A stretch of DNA of 39,511 nucleotides, from the IMG/VR virus record IMGVR_UViG_3300021381_000187, positions 1 to 39,511 of that record. One strand, given 5' to 3'. Source of the stretch: a virus. Positions 7,473 through 16,724 of this stretch are shown piece after piece. The translations under genes were made by a program, and so were the position numbers. Under the pieces are notes generated by a model that worked only from the letters and a program-made list of their open reading frames with translations, was not told the origin of the DNA and did not search any database. Position 1 is the stretch's first letter. Each line of letters starts with the position of its first letter.

Positions 7473-8857
7473 TAATATCCTGCCAATTCTACGTCAGCCG
7501 CACCGCTAACAATTGATACACTAATCGGATCAGATACACGCACTTTGAACACGATTTCATAGCCTGTTGCGAAGCCGTACCACTCCACTTTTTGAGCATA
7601 CGCACCTAGCACACCTGCTGATATTTGTTGTTCGTTGTTGAAGGTTCTGCCGCCGTCCTGACTCACTGAGACCATAACAATAGCTTCAGCGCCTTGCCCT
7701 GTGGCTAAGCCCACGCCGCGCTCTAACAAAAGCTCAAACCGCGAACAGATCACGCGCTTACCTGCACCGCCTAAAGGCTCTCCCGTTAGAACAGGGAGCA
7801 CCCGCTCTCGAATAGTGGTTTGACCGTTGTCGGTGTAAGTGTCTATGTCTAATTCGTAAATGTTGCCGCTTGCATAGTCTGAGATAAGCCGCTTGCCGTA
7901 CGCATAAGCGAAGTCATTAGCGATGTAGCGAGAATTGCCAGAGGAAAGCTCAAACCATTCGTTGAATAATTCGGAATAGCCCCACGTTTTGCCCTCACTT
8001 GGGAACGTGAATATAATGAAGTCTTGGCCTTGAATTTTAACAGTCCACGCAAAGCAGTCTGATACAGTCGAATAACCTTCAACGGCGTTATTAATCGCCA
8101 CCTTTGACACTTGCTCAGGCTCATAGCCGTTTAATCTGTAGAATGTTTTGTCATGGCCGAGAAAGTAAATAGCTGCTTTTGTATGCGTTATGCAATACGT
8201 CCCAGCGATACCGACTTGGCTCAATCCGCCCTCCACCCTTGCAATAGGTGGCTCTGTTCCGCCTGTTGTGTACCATGGCTCGATAGACTTAGAACTGAAC
8301 ATGTAAACTTGTTGTTTGAAGGTATAAACACGCTTTAAATCATCATAGACGGACTCAGCCTGGCCCTTATCTAAAGCGGAAATATTGAAACCATCGCCAG
8401 GGAAAGATGCGGCCCAATAATCGCCGTCATCGTAGAAAAAGAAACCGTTTAGAAAAGCTATTGAACTGGGCGAGCTTAAATCTGTATCGGTGTTTTGTGT
8501 AACCGTTGCGCCATCCGTCCGATAAGCCTTGCCATCGGTTACGATATATAAATAAGTCCCATCTGCCGCAAATACGCAGCGACCGCTTCCAGCAATAGTG
8601 CCTATCGTTGTCTGTGTGCCACTGGAGGCGACTTTAACTAGACTTGTACCATTGACAGCGTAAAGAGTAGAACCCCACTCATATATGCCTCTATTACCGC
8701 CTGATCCCGTTGAGAATAACTTAGCCCCGTACCAGCAATGTAAAGCGGTCGAGTCTGGGTTTATCTCAGGATAAAAGTTAAGCGTTTTCTGTGCGGATAA
8801 TGGCCTAGAGCGTGATTCGTAAGACTCACCAACCACATTAACGGGGATTGTGTTCAA
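7472..8857 (-). CDS. Packaged-DNA stabilisation / tail hub protein, P22 gp10-like
   Basis: 461 aa, close to the 472 aa of P22 gp10. The start MNTIPVNVVGESYESRSRPLS and the phrase QKTLNFYPE are typical of the phage stabilisation family. The rest reads as repeated beta-propeller-like strands (RGIYEWGSTLYAVNG, FLNGFFFYDDGDYWA, TYCITHTKAAIYFLG). In P22, gp10 binds below gp4 at the portal and closes the DNA-filled head. Here it follows the gp4-like adaptor with a 4-nt overlap, the same order as P22. Confidence is high for family, moderate for exact position in the tail. Confidence 0.8.
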   Translation of the reverse strand: MNTIPVNVVGESYESRSRPLSAQKTLNFYPEINPDSTALHCWYGAKLFSTGSGGNRGIYEWGSTLYAVNGTSLVKVASSGTQTTIGTIAGSGRCVFAADGTYLYIVTDGKAYRTDGATVTQNTDTDLSSPSSIAFLNGFFFYDDGDYWAASFPGDGFNISALDKGQAESVYDDLKRVYTFKQQVYMFSSKSIEPWYTTGGTEPPIARVEGGLSQVGIAGTYCITHTKAAIYFLGHDKTFYRLNGYEPEQVSKVAINNAVEGYSTVSDCFAWTVKIQGQDFIIFTFPSEGKTWGYSELFNEWFELSSGNSRYIANDFAYAYGKRLISDYASGNIYELDIDTYTDNGQTTIRERVLPVLTGEPLGGAGKRVICSRFELLLERGVGLATGQGAEAIVMVSVSQDGGRTFNNEQQISAGVLGAYAQKVEWYGFATGYEIVFKVRVSDPISVSIVSGAADVELAGY

Positions 8858-9480
8858 GGTGTCGCACCTTCGATGCGCATATAAGGCGCAGCGCCATAAC
8901 GCCCTTTTGTAGATAGCTTATTCGCGCCCTTTATAGCGGCTATAAACTTTGAATAATGGAATTCGGCCTTATCTTCTTGTAGCGCCCATGTGTAAAGCGC
9001 CCACAAGCCACCGTGTAAGTAGATTTGCGGGTACTTGGTGAGGATGTCGTTTTCTGGATTGGCAGATGATAGGCTTCTTACCGATTGATAGTATTGTATC
9101 TCTGCGGTATAGGTGTCATCTGGTACGCGATCAAACTCAATCTGATCTGTTATCGTAAAATGACAAGGTGTTCCTGTGGCGCTGTCTATCCGCATTTGTT
9201 CTGGAGCCACAAAGCGCAATTCTGCATCCCTGCCGCTAAGGTTTAATTTAATGCGTCTCATTGCATTGTAATCAGTAGGCAGCGCAATGTAACGGCTATC
9301 TATTGCTAGAGTGGCTATTGCTCTCGCTTCTAGCTCCCGCACCTTTAACGGCTCCACCTCGTTTGCATACATTTCAGACTCAGCTAAGGCAATAAAGTCA
9401 TCTGTCATAGATAAAGCGTCTGAACGCTTCGACCATTCAATTAATGAGGTTTTAAGGTTTGGAAAGCTATTTAAAGCCAC
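8854..9480 (-). CDS. Head-tail adaptor (gp4/SU10 adaptor-like)
   Basis: 208 aa, helical. Features such as FIALAESEMYANEV, ALPTDYNAMRRIKLN and the helix QIYLHGGLWALYTWAL are characteristic of phage adaptor proteins that join the portal ring to the tail. It lies two genes downstream of the coat gene and immediately upstream of the gp10-like gene. P22 gp4 (166 aa) sits in the same place, but the lytic domain reported for some gp4 proteins is not obvious here. Confidence 0.7.
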   Translation of the reverse strand: MALNSFPNLKTSLIEWSKRSDALSMTDDFIALAESEMYANEVEPLKVRELEARAIATLAIDSRYIALPTDYNAMRRIKLNLSGRDAELRFVAPEQMRIDSATGTPCHFTITDQIEFDRVPDDTYTAEIQYYQSVRSLSSANPENDILTKYPQIYLHGGLWALYTWALQEDKAEFHYSKFIAAIKGANKLSTKGRYGAAPYMRIEGATP

Positions 9481-9794
9481 TATAAGCGCCCCTCTTTAGT
9501 TCGTAGTTTTGCCCAATCTCGGTTATTTAGTCGAGACAATAGCCAAGGCCGGTTTTCTTTAGAGAATGGATTGGAGCCAAGCTCTTGATACCACTGCTCG
9601 ACAATCACGCGCGGAATCGCTGCTACTTCGTGCAGATCCCCTTTCCAAGATTTATCCGCAAGACTGCGCGCATCTTCATTGCGCTTTAAACATGCCGAAA
9701 CGTCCTGAACAACTTGCACGCCTGCTCGTCCGTTTGCGTGGTCGTAGTGGAAGATTTCAGTTACTTCGCCGTCAGAATCTAATATTCTTTTCAT
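9480..9794 (-). CDS. Small protein following the coat gene, unknown
   Basis: 104 aa, starting MKRILDSDGEVTEIFHYD, with a Trp-rich C-terminal half (EQWYQELGSNPF, RPWLLSRLNNRDWAKLR). Not confidently assigned to a family. It begins just 3 nt after the U-run of a strong terminator, and its only good SD (AAGGAGG) lies upstream of that hairpin. Its one-base overlap with the adaptor start suggests a minor head-completion role. Confidence 0.65.
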   Translation of the reverse strand: MKRILDSDGEVTEIFHYDHANGRAGVQVVQDVSACLKRNEDARSLADKSWKGDLHEVAAIPRVIVEQWYQELGSNPFSKENRPWLLSRLNNRDWAKLRTKEGRL

Positions 9795-9797
9795 AAT

Positions 9798-9819
9798 AAA
9801 AAAGGGAGCCGAAGCTCCC
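9798..9819 (-). terminator. Strong UUCG-loop terminator after the coat gene
   Basis: On the minus strand: GGGAGC-TTCG-GCTCCC followed by six U. It sits between the coat stop (9840) and the next ATG (9794). It should cut transcription after the abundant coat message and dampen head-completion and tail genes. The Shine-Dalgarno AAGGAGG abuts the 5' side of the stem. Confidence 0.85.
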
Positions 9820-9839
9820 CTCCTTTTAGCTGGTTATGA

Positions 9840-10784
9840 CTAAGCTGTAGTCAAATCCGCGACAATACCGCTCGCTGCTTCGTTCTTAGATTCCAGCGTG
9901 TATTCCACTAGAATCTGCTTCCGCTCTGTATCACCTGTCTTAGCAAGATCAACAGTCTGGAAGTCTCGAAGGGTTGAGAAGCACCACATATCCATATCAA
10001 GCACTAAGGCTGAGCGGGTACGCTGGAAGCGGTTAGGAATAACAACTAGATCACCGAAATCAGAAACATAGACACGAATGTCAGTGACTAATTTCTTGTC
10101 ATCAGCGTTAATCTGACGCGAAGCGTTACCAGTAAACGCACTTAGCGCCTGCTTGTTAAACGCGCCAACCATGATAGTGTCCGGCTCGCCGCCATTTTCC
10201 CAGCATGAAGCAATAACGTTTTGTAGCTGAGATTCAGTAAACGCGCGCTGCGTTCCGTCTGTAGCTGCGTCTGTACCGTCGCCCGTTGGATCTGCGCCCG
10301 TACCACCTCGATCTGTGTTGGTTGCAAGCCAAGATTCAACGCCTGCACACTCTCGCGCTGTGGTGTCGTTACCTGCGACTGCCGCATTATTCGAAAGCAA
10401 GATAGTTTCGACATCACGCTTCAGCTCTTTTGAGCGCTTCATCACTTGGTAAGCCATTTCTGACTGTCTACCAGCGCTATTAATCGCTTCTTGCGTACCT
10501 GTCACACGCGCCACCTTGTCAGAGATTGCGGTGTAGTTATAAACGCGAGTCGTTGCCGAGCTTGCATCTGTGGACGCGTCGTCACCCTCAATCACGAAAT
10601 TAGAGCCACTAGCCGCTGCTAGAGAGTCTGTTTGCCATTCGTGTTTAGTGGATGCTGCTGAGTTTTTCTTAATGCCGTTTAGAAATGGCGTGGTGGTAGG
10701 TGAAATATCGTAAATAGCGTTAGCTAAATCTTCGCGATTACCTACCGCATCGTATGAACTGTAAGAACTTGCTGGTTGAGCCAT
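9840..10784 (-). CDS. Major capsid protein, SU10-like (DUF5309 type)
   Basis: 314 aa. The N-terminus MAQPASSYSSYDAVGNREDLANAIYDISP and the phrase TTTPFLNGI are characteristic of the SU10/DUF5309 coat family (HK97 fold), not of P22 gp5, which is longer with an insertion domain. Other typical parts are AISDKVARVTGTQEA, RDVETILLSNNAA and the C-terminal LDMDMWCFSTLRDF. It lies directly after the scaffold and is followed by a strong terminator, consistent with very high expression. Confidence 0.9.
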   Translation of the reverse strand: MAQPASSYSSYDAVGNREDLANAIYDISPTTTPFLNGIKKNSAASTKHEWQTDSLAAASGSNFVIEGDDASTDASSATTRVYNYTAISDKVARVTGTQEAINSAGRQSEMAYQVMKRSKELKRDVETILLSNNAAVAGNDTTARECAGVESWLATNTDRGGTGADPTGDGTDAATDGTQRAFTESQLQNVIASCWENGGEPDTIMVGAFNKQALSAFTGNASRQINADDKKLVTDIRVYVSDFGDLVVIPNRFQRTRSALVLDMDMWCFSTLRDFQTVDLAKTGDTERKQILVEYTLESKNEAASGIVADLTTA

Positions 10785-10796
10785 GATGTAATACCT

Positions 10797-11741
10797 TTAA
10801 ATGAGTGCTTTAAAAACTTCTAAACCATCCTCTTCTCGACCTGACTTTCTGAATCTGCTCATCTTGTCTTGAAGTCCCTGACGATTAACGTCAGATTTCG
10901 ATAGTTTTTTGCCGGGTTTGGTGACTTTTGGAGCCTTCTTGATTTTCTTAACTACGCTTGCGGATTTGCTCTGCATCTCTTGATACTTCGACGCATCCAG
11001 AAGGGCTAAAACTAGCCTGTGATCTGTGTGCGTGTATTCATTTTCTGCATAGCCAATCGTGGAGAGATACGCCGTGATTCTTTCCCTGTCTGCGTCCCGT
11101 TGCTTGGGATCATTCCAAGTCGGCACCTTTTCAAACAGTTGTTTGGCTTCCTCTTGCGTTTGTAGTTGAGTCGCTTGTTGAGCGTCGGATTCTGCCTTTT
11201 GTAGCGCTTTCTGCCGTTGTTCAATTAGCTCCTTTTGACGGAGATATTCTGAGGGATCTGTATCTCTCAGTTCTTCCCAATCAACCGCGCTTTGAGATGC
11301 TTCAAGTAGCTCGGAAAGCTGTTTTTTGCTCTCCTCTAGTCCTTTTAGCGTCTCTTTGACTAAACCGCTTTGCTCTTCCAGTTGTTTCCGCTGGTCGGCT
11401 ACTGCTTGAGTCTTGCGCGTGTAGTCAGCCTGCCTCTGATAGCCTGCCTGAAGTTCATCTAGCGTCACCTCTTGAGACTGGCCATCTACGACCACCTCAT
11501 AGGCTGCTTGCTCTTCTTCGCTCTCTTCGGTTTCTGACTCTTCATAGTCCTCTTCAGCCTCTTCTACTTCTTCGGCTTCAGATTCCTCTGTAACGTCTTC
11601 CGTTTCCACCTCTTCAGCTTCTTCTTCCGACACATCTACCGCTTCTATTTCTTCAGTTGGCTCGGATTGCTCCGGCTCTGCGCCAAATAAAGCGGATTCA
11701 AATACGCTAACGTCGTTAGATCCAGTACGGTTGTCTAACAT
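10797..11741 (-). CDS. Scaffolding protein
   Basis: 314 aa. Residues ~20-80 are extremely acidic (runs such as EEEAEEVETEDVTEE); then a conserved-looking segment (YEVVVDGQSQEVTLDELQAG), long charged helices, and a basic C-terminus (KKIKKAPKVTKPGKKLSKS). A basic C-terminal end that contacts coat is the P22 gp8 plan, and 303-aa gp8 has similar length. Located between the portal-proximal small gene and the coat gene, as in P22-like phages. It should be absent from the mature virion. Confidence 0.85.
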   Translation of the reverse strand: MLDNRTGSNDVSVFESALFGAEPEQSEPTEEIEAVDVSEEEAEEVETEDVTEESEAEEVEEAEEDYEESETEESEEEQAAYEVVVDGQSQEVTLDELQAGYQRQADYTRKTQAVADQRKQLEEQSGLVKETLKGLEESKKQLSELLEASQSAVDWEELRDTDPSEYLRQKELIEQRQKALQKAESDAQQATQLQTQEEAKQLFEKVPTWNDPKQRDADRERITAYLSTIGYAENEYTHTDHRLVLALLDASKYQEMQSKSASVVKKIKKAPKVTKPGKKLSKSDVNRQGLQDKMSRFRKSGREEDGLEVFKALI

Positions 11742-11752
11742 TACTAATTCCT

Positions 11753-12031
11753 CTATCTGTTTTTAAATTTATCCAGCAAGCCAAGCGTTTGCCGCCCTAG
11801 CTTGCCTGTTTCTAAAACTTGTTTGATATACAATTCAAAGCGCTTAACTGTCTGAATTTGTCTCCATATTTCCTCGCGAGTATCACTATCCTTAAAGCTG
11901 GTTTGCTCGAATTTATGCATCAGCTCCCCTCGAATAGATATAAGCGATTCTTGATAGATGGGGTTGTCTAGAATCTGTCTGGCTAATTCGCCTCGCTGAA
12001 CTTCCTCTGTCGCTTTTTCTTGTTTGCTCAT
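11753..12031 (-). CDS. Small helical protein between portal and scaffold
   Basis: 92 aa, charged and helical (RQILDNPIYQESLISIRG, WRQIQTVKRFELYIKQVLE). It overlaps the portal stop by 4 nt and is followed closely by the scaffold. No enzymatic motif. It may assist portal or scaffold assembly; the function is not established. Confidence 0.65.
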   Translation of the reverse strand: MSKQEKATEEVQRGELARQILDNPIYQESLISIRGELMHKFEQTSFKDSDTREEIWRQIQTVKRFELYIKQVLETGKLGRQTLGLLDKFKNR

Positions 12032-14016
12032 ACCATCGCCCCTTTAATATTTACGCCTGAATCCAGTTCTAGCTTGGTGAGGTCTTTCGCTAGTGAGGCT
12101 CTAAAATGCTCATCCTCTTGCGCCATCTTCATGATAAACTGCCGCATAGCGTTGGATTCTTTACCTTGCACCTCTGCCATTTTCGCTTGTGCGCGGATAA
12201 GCTCGGCTTCTGCTAGTGGATTCTGCATGGCTTGCTGCTTAAGCTGTTCCACCATAATTTTTAATTGAATGACTTGTGCGTACAACAATTCTTGAGGCTG
12301 TTCAGGGTCGTTAAAGAACTGCCCTGCATCACTAAAGCCCATTGCTTTAACAGAGCGCTCTAGTACGTTAAACACCTTTTTGTGGTCGGTTAGGGGGGAT
12401 TGCATAGCGGCAAGCTGTTGGTGTATCTGTAGCAAACCTGAAAGATTGCCTAGCGCTGCTTCATCGTCTTTGTGAACCGTTACCGCTACTGGATGGTCAT
12501 AGCGCCACTTGCGAGGGTCAACGGTTAGCGTTTTGCCTAGTACCATGATTTCTTTTGCGTCATCTTGGTAATGCGAAGCCATCCACGCCAGCACCTCGCC
12601 AAGTCTTGCAAAGCCTGTCTCTGCCATTGTTCGCGCTACTAGCTCTATCTTAGCTTGGCCTGCTTCCTCCATACCTCTGAAGCGTGTGGCAGATTCTTTG
12701 TATAATTGATCAGAATCCAAGCCCTGATTCGCCATGTTATGGCCTGTAGACTCGCTTCTTAACGAGTCCACATACTGAACCACCTGCAAGGCTTTATCGC
12801 CAACATAGGGAGTCTGAAGCTGCGCCACGGCGGTGAGTGGGTCGCCCTTAGTTCTAACCACACCATTAGGCCGAACAGTTAGCAGATCGTCCATATTGGT
12901 GTTGTCATCATTGACCACTGTGCGACCATTGTTGACGCGATAAATATTATCGAGAGTCTGTCTAAACAGTACCGATTTAATGCGCTGTGATTGCTTGGCG
13001 AGCTCTGCACGGCTTCTGCCTATCGCCTTGTGAGGCATTGCAATAGCAGACATTCCCGCATACGGATGAATAGGAAACGATTCGTTTTCTAAGATCACCT
13101 CACCAGATTTTAGAATATGCCGCCTTTCTGGAATTCCATCTCCGTCAAAATCTACATATACGTATAGATCAGACAGCGCTACCTTTTCAGAGGCCCAATG
13201 ATTAATAGAGTCGGCTTCGCTATCTTGGCCGCGCCCTCTTGCAAGCGTTAAGCCTGAACCCTCTTCGCTTTCTTGGTTGTGCGTGGGTAGCTTTTTAATG
13301 GTTTCTTTGTCGAAGCCTTCCGCGATTAATTCGCCGCGCGTTTTAACTACTCGATCGCCAATCAACGGCGCATCATCAAAGCTGCGCGCACCACTGGAGA
13401 TTAAAAACTCTTCGGTAGGAATGTTTTGAATTACAAATTGCTTCTTAACGCGCTTAATTCTAAATTTGAGATAGAATGAGCCGTCTTCGTTTTCATTTTG
13501 ACCAATAACTTCTACCTTCTCGGCATCTTCAGAAAGGTCTGCAAATAACTGCTCTAGCTCTGCCTGATCAATGCCATCGTATTCAACCTCGCGCACTTCG
13601 TCTTTAACTTCATACGAAACCTTCACAACGCCAGCTTTCTGCATTTCTGCATCTTTCAGCCAATCATGAATGATTTTGTAAGAGCCTTTCTGGTTGCGAA
13701 TAATCCAGTTGACATACTTGGTCTTTTCTTCTGCCTCTTGAATATCTGCATCGCGCTCTGATTGGTGTTCGAACGTAATGACATCTTGAGCGCCCAGAAA
13801 TACCCTGGCCAGTGAAGGCATGTCAGATTCAACTAAATCCTGCACATCGCTAGACACTACCTGACTTTGGCCTTCTACCTCATCTCCAAACGGCTCAGAA
13901 TAGTAATAGTCTGTTAGATCCTGATTCTCTTTGATGAAATCGCCGTTATAAGACAGGGCATCGCGCTCTGCCTCTTTAACGATTGCTAATAGTTCGCCTT
14001 CAGTCATTTTTGGCAT
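12028..14016 (-). CDS. Portal protein
   Basis: 662 aa (P22 gp1 is 725). The segment GQSQVVSSDVQDLVESDMPSLAR is the hallmark of a large podoviral/SU10-type portal family. Further expected parts are the long acidic wing, LSDLYVYVDFDGDG, and the C-terminal helical crown/barrel region (LRSESTGHNMANQGLD, then Gln-rich helices). Twelve copies would form the DNA entry/exit channel. It is preceded by TerL and a small gene, the canonical order. Start at 14016 abuts the previous stop (TAAATG). Confidence 0.88.
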   Translation of the reverse strand: MPKMTEGELLAIVKEAERDALSYNGDFIKENQDLTDYYYSEPFGDEVEGQSQVVSSDVQDLVESDMPSLARVFLGAQDVITFEHQSERDADIQEAEEKTKYVNWIIRNQKGSYKIIHDWLKDAEMQKAGVVKVSYEVKDEVREVEYDGIDQAELEQLFADLSEDAEKVEVIGQNENEDGSFYLKFRIKRVKKQFVIQNIPTEEFLISSGARSFDDAPLIGDRVVKTRGELIAEGFDKETIKKLPTHNQESEEGSGLTLARGRGQDSEADSINHWASEKVALSDLYVYVDFDGDGIPERRHILKSGEVILENESFPIHPYAGMSAIAMPHKAIGRSRAELAKQSQRIKSVLFRQTLDNIYRVNNGRTVVNDDNTNMDDLLTVRPNGVVRTKGDPLTAVAQLQTPYVGDKALQVVQYVDSLRSESTGHNMANQGLDSDQLYKESATRFRGMEEAGQAKIELVARTMAETGFARLGEVLAWMASHYQDDAKEIMVLGKTLTVDPRKWRYDHPVAVTVHKDDEAALGNLSGLLQIHQQLAAMQSPLTDHKKVFNVLERSVKAMGFSDAGQFFNDPEQPQELLYAQVIQLKIMVEQLKQQAMQNPLAEAELIRAQAKMAEVQGKESNAMRQFIMKMAQEDEHFRASLAKDLTKLELDSGVNIKGAMV

Positions 14017-14157
14017 TTACTTAACCTTTTTGGCCAAACCTTGATTTTTCGGATTAACGGCTATCCCCGCTTTCTTATTAAGCGCGTGTACCTGTTCTTT
14101 TAATATCTTTACTTGGTCGCGTAAATCACGCACATCGTTAGCTAGTTTGATACTCAT
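14017..14157 (-). CDS. 46-aa coiled-coil protein between TerL and portal
   Basis: Short gene: MSIKLANDVRDLRDQ, a helical heptad region, then a basic tail (GLAKKVK). Its ATG overlaps the terminase stop (ATGA) and its stop touches the portal start, so it is embedded in a translationally coupled cluster. Function unknown; a packaging or assembly helper is plausible. Confidence 0.6.
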   Translation of the reverse strand: MSIKLANDVRDLRDQVKILKEQVHALNKKAGIAVNPKNQGLAKKVK

Positions 14158-15581
14158 GCAATACTCACTTTTTGATAGTTAAGGGGCTTCCACGCCTTAG
14201 ATTGTCCTGCCGTTCTCATTGACATCATCAGCGAGTCAGCCATGTTAGGGGATGGGATTTTTAGCCGTTTCATTTCGTCTTTATTCAGTATCTGGATTAA
14301 GCCGTTGCCGTTTGGCTTTTTGGGAATCCTGCACACTTCAGAGCGCAACTTTTCAAGAAATGGAATCTCTGAAGAAAGAGAAATCATCAAATCAGGGTCG
14401 ACGTATTCACCCTTCTCTACTGCTCGATAGGTGTTGTAGAACCTGTCACGCAGCGACCAATAATATTGTGCGCGCTTGTTTTTAAATGTGTCTTTGTTGG
14501 TGCGCTGTACTTCGCTTGACTTGCCTTTTTCGTCTGGCATGTGAATCTGGCTAGGGTAATCAACACCTTCTGAGCCTTTGAACATCGACTTATCAATTCG
14601 CTTGCCGTCAAGCGCTTCTGATACTTGCCGTTTTAGTGATACACCTAAGCCGTCACCATCCCACACAAACAGGTCTGCATTGTTGTTGATCGCGTAATCG
14701 GTCGCCCAATCACAACCGTCGTTAACATCACCAGTAATAAGCTCTTGAATGTCCAGAACAACCGATCCGTGCCGGAAGCAAAGCCCTTTTGCATCATCGC
14801 CCAAGTCAGAAGGGTCATGACTGACAATCTTTTGGCCTTTCGGCTTAAATCCGAGCTTTTTATGTGCGTCTATTGCTGCTTCAAACCACTCAACAGGGAT
14901 GATTGAATTCTCAACCGAATCGTTAAAATGACCTTCCCAGATATGGTTATACAAATTTCTAGGTAGGTTTTTGTAATCCCACTTTCGCTCTTGATCAAGC
15001 GAGTTAGGGAACCACGGATTATCACGCCAATTTAAAACAATGATTAGATGTAAATCGTCTTCGTAGTAACCGTTCTTCTGTAGTTCAGCCTGAAAGGGTA
15101 CGATAAACCGTTGCGAAAAAGGGTCAGCCGACGACATAGGATTGCCAGTTAACCAGATTTCCCCGTCTTCAGTCCGTAGCGTGGGCGTTAAGAGCTTGAG
15201 TGATTCAGCGCTTGTGCTTTGCGCCTCCTCTACCCAAAACACTTGGAAGCCGTGCATTGACTTAACGCTATCTGGATTCCTCGCTAAACCTTTGAATTTG
15301 AACTCAGAGCCGCCAATAGAGCTAATATCGTTATTAGTATTAGAAAAGCCTGTTAGCCCTATGCGTTCTATTTCTTCGACTAATAGCGAGTGAACAGAAT
15401 CCGAAATAGAATTTTGAAATTCTCGAAAGCATCCCGCTTTTAGTGGCGCTTCCTGCCCTTTTAATAATAAGCAGTCTGCTACACCTTGAGACTTCCCCGA
15501 GCCCCGTCCACCAATAACAATTTTAAACCGCTTCTTTTTGGTAAGTAGCGGAATGAGCTTGTCATTGACCTGCACTTGCAA
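14154..15581 (-). CDS. terL: Terminase large subunit
   Basis: 475 aa ATPase-nuclease that drives headful or site-specific DNA packaging. Walker A GGRGSGKS at 24-31; Walker B VFWVEEA at 114-120; coupling motif WLTGNP at ~143-148. The RNase H-like nuclease domain has acidic residues at HDPSD (Asp256), VWDGDG (Asp308/Asp310) and NMADS (Asp449). All key residues are present. It overlaps the small subunit by 20 nt, typical of the pair. Confidence 0.95.
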   Translation of the reverse strand: MQVQVNDKLIPLLTKKKRFKIVIGGRGSGKSQGVADCLLLKGQEAPLKAGCFREFQNSISDSVHSLLVEEIERIGLTGFSNTNNDISSIGGSEFKFKGLARNPDSVKSMHGFQVFWVEEAQSTSAESLKLLTPTLRTEDGEIWLTGNPMSSADPFSQRFIVPFQAELQKNGYYEDDLHLIIVLNWRDNPWFPNSLDQERKWDYKNLPRNLYNHIWEGHFNDSVENSIIPVEWFEAAIDAHKKLGFKPKGQKIVSHDPSDLGDDAKGLCFRHGSVVLDIQELITGDVNDGCDWATDYAINNNADLFVWDGDGLGVSLKRQVSEALDGKRIDKSMFKGSEGVDYPSQIHMPDEKGKSSEVQRTNKDTFKNKRAQYYWSLRDRFYNTYRAVEKGEYVDPDLMISLSSEIPFLEKLRSEVCRIPKKPNGNGLIQILNKDEMKRLKIPSPNMADSLMMSMRTAGQSKAWKPLNYQKVSIA

Positions 15582-15891
15582 CGGGTAGCACCTGAATAAT
15601 TGAATGCGTTATTGGGTTATCTAAATCGCCTTTATGCTCAATAGATTTCAGTTTTGGCCGTACATACCCTGCAAGCTCTTTGTACATATTGCCCGCAATG
15701 GTATAAGCGTCTTTTCTGTCTTTGAATTCGCCTAAGCTGTTAGCCGCTGCCATTGCCTCTTCAGCAATAATTGCCATGCCCTCGATAGGGTCGCAATTCA
15801 ACTCTTCTAGTCGGTCAGCAATTAGCTGGTTGTATTTGTTCTTGGTGCCTTTTTTACGGCCAGCACCTGCCCTAGCCCCGCCTTTGGCCAT
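15562..15891 (-). CDS. terS: Terminase small subunit
   Basis: 109 aa. The basic N-terminus GGARAGAGRKKGTKNKYN is typical of phage small terminases, followed by helices (LIADRLEELNCDPIEGMA, RKDAYTIAGNMYKELAGY) that form the oligomerising core. It recognises the pac/cos site and hands DNA to TerL. Directly upstream of and overlapping TerL. Confidence 0.85.
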   Translation of the reverse strand: MAKGGARAGAGRKKGTKNKYNQLIADRLEELNCDPIEGMAIIAEEAMAAANSLGEFKDRKDAYTIAGNMYKELAGYVRPKLKSIEHKGDLDNPITHSIIQVLPVASAGQ

Positions 15892-15915
15892 TAGTCACAC
15901 TCCCGTAGGTTGGTG

Positions 15916-16515
15916 TTATTGGATTTCCCAGACTCCCGCTGAATCTGTAGGGTCTACGACTTCTATTAAGAAATACTCGCTAACTACTTCGCTCGCGAAT
16001 GTCGCAGTACATTGAATAAGGGCTTCGCCTGAATCGGCACCCGCTATTAATTCTGTTTGCGTAATGTTTCCAACTAAAACGTTCTCGCCTAGCGTGACCG
16101 CTGTGCCTTTTGCAACGCTCCAAGCAACGCTAATTGCATCGCCTGCAACTTGTGAAGCTGGGGCTGCAAAATCAACCGTAGCGCGCCAAGTGTTGCTGGC
16201 ATAAACGCCGAACTCTCGAATATCGCTGTCAGCATCAACACTCACATGGATATAGATTGGGGTGGGTACGATGTCAGCCAGAGCGTAAGACGCCTCACCA
16301 ACAATCACTCGCACAGCTTCTGAGAAGGTGCCGCTGGTGTCTGAGTCCGTGAACGTCACAGTTCGATCAAACTCTATAGCCGGTTCTATGTAGGTGCTTA
16401 GTTCGAAGTTAGTCCAGTTAGTGACGTCTATTGGGTTGCCGCTCTCATCCACAATGTTGAACAGTAGCTGCGCTGTTGAGCCTTGCGGTCTGCTTATATC
16501 AATATTTGTAGGCAT
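15916..16515 (-). CDS. Beta-rich structural protein of the adhesin block
   Basis: 199 aa. Opens with NIDISRPQGSTAQLLFNIVDESGNPID, like N-terminal modules of BppU-type baseplate or fibre proteins that attach appendages. The C-terminal half contains Ig-like strands (SGEALIQCTATFASEVVSEYF). It is the last gene of the 7.8-kb adhesin block, just before the small terminase, with a one-base overlap to the 69-aa gene. Probably a virion appendage component. Confidence 0.6.
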   Translation of the reverse strand: MPTNIDISRPQGSTAQLLFNIVDESGNPIDVTNWTNFELSTYIEPAIEFDRTVTFTDSDTSGTFSEAVRVIVGEASYALADIVPTPIYIHVSVDADSDIREFGVYASNTWRATVDFAAPASQVAGDAISVAWSVAKGTAVTLGENVLVGNITQTELIAGADSGEALIQCTATFASEVVSEYFLIEVVDPTDSAGVWEIQ

Positions 16516-16724
16516 TAGCTTAATGTTGCTCCAACAGTTGTTTGGTTGTCTTCAAGTGTTGCGCCAGTGCTAGGGGGCGTAACAGCTGGTGGAATAATAA
16601 CGGGCTGCTCAAGGGTTGCTCTTGTGTACGTTTCATCGCCAAAGATCAGCGTTGCACCGTGATTGATAACGGTCACTTCGGTCTCGCCAAATATACTTGG
16701 GCCAAGTACCAAACCAACTATCAT
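16515..16724 (-). CDS. Short structural protein of the adhesin block
   Basis: 69 aa. Starts MIVGLVLGPSIFGETEVTV; middle has FGDETYTRATLEQP; C-terminus carries two short GATLEDNQ/GATLS-like repeats after a Pro-rich linker. No family recognised. It overlaps the stop of the giant protein by 4 nt, so it is coupled with it. Possibly a linker or tip peptide. Confidence 0.5.
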   Translation of the reverse strand: MIVGLVLGPSIFGETEVTVINHGATLIFGDETYTRATLEQPVIIPPAVTPPSTGATLEDNQTTVGATLS

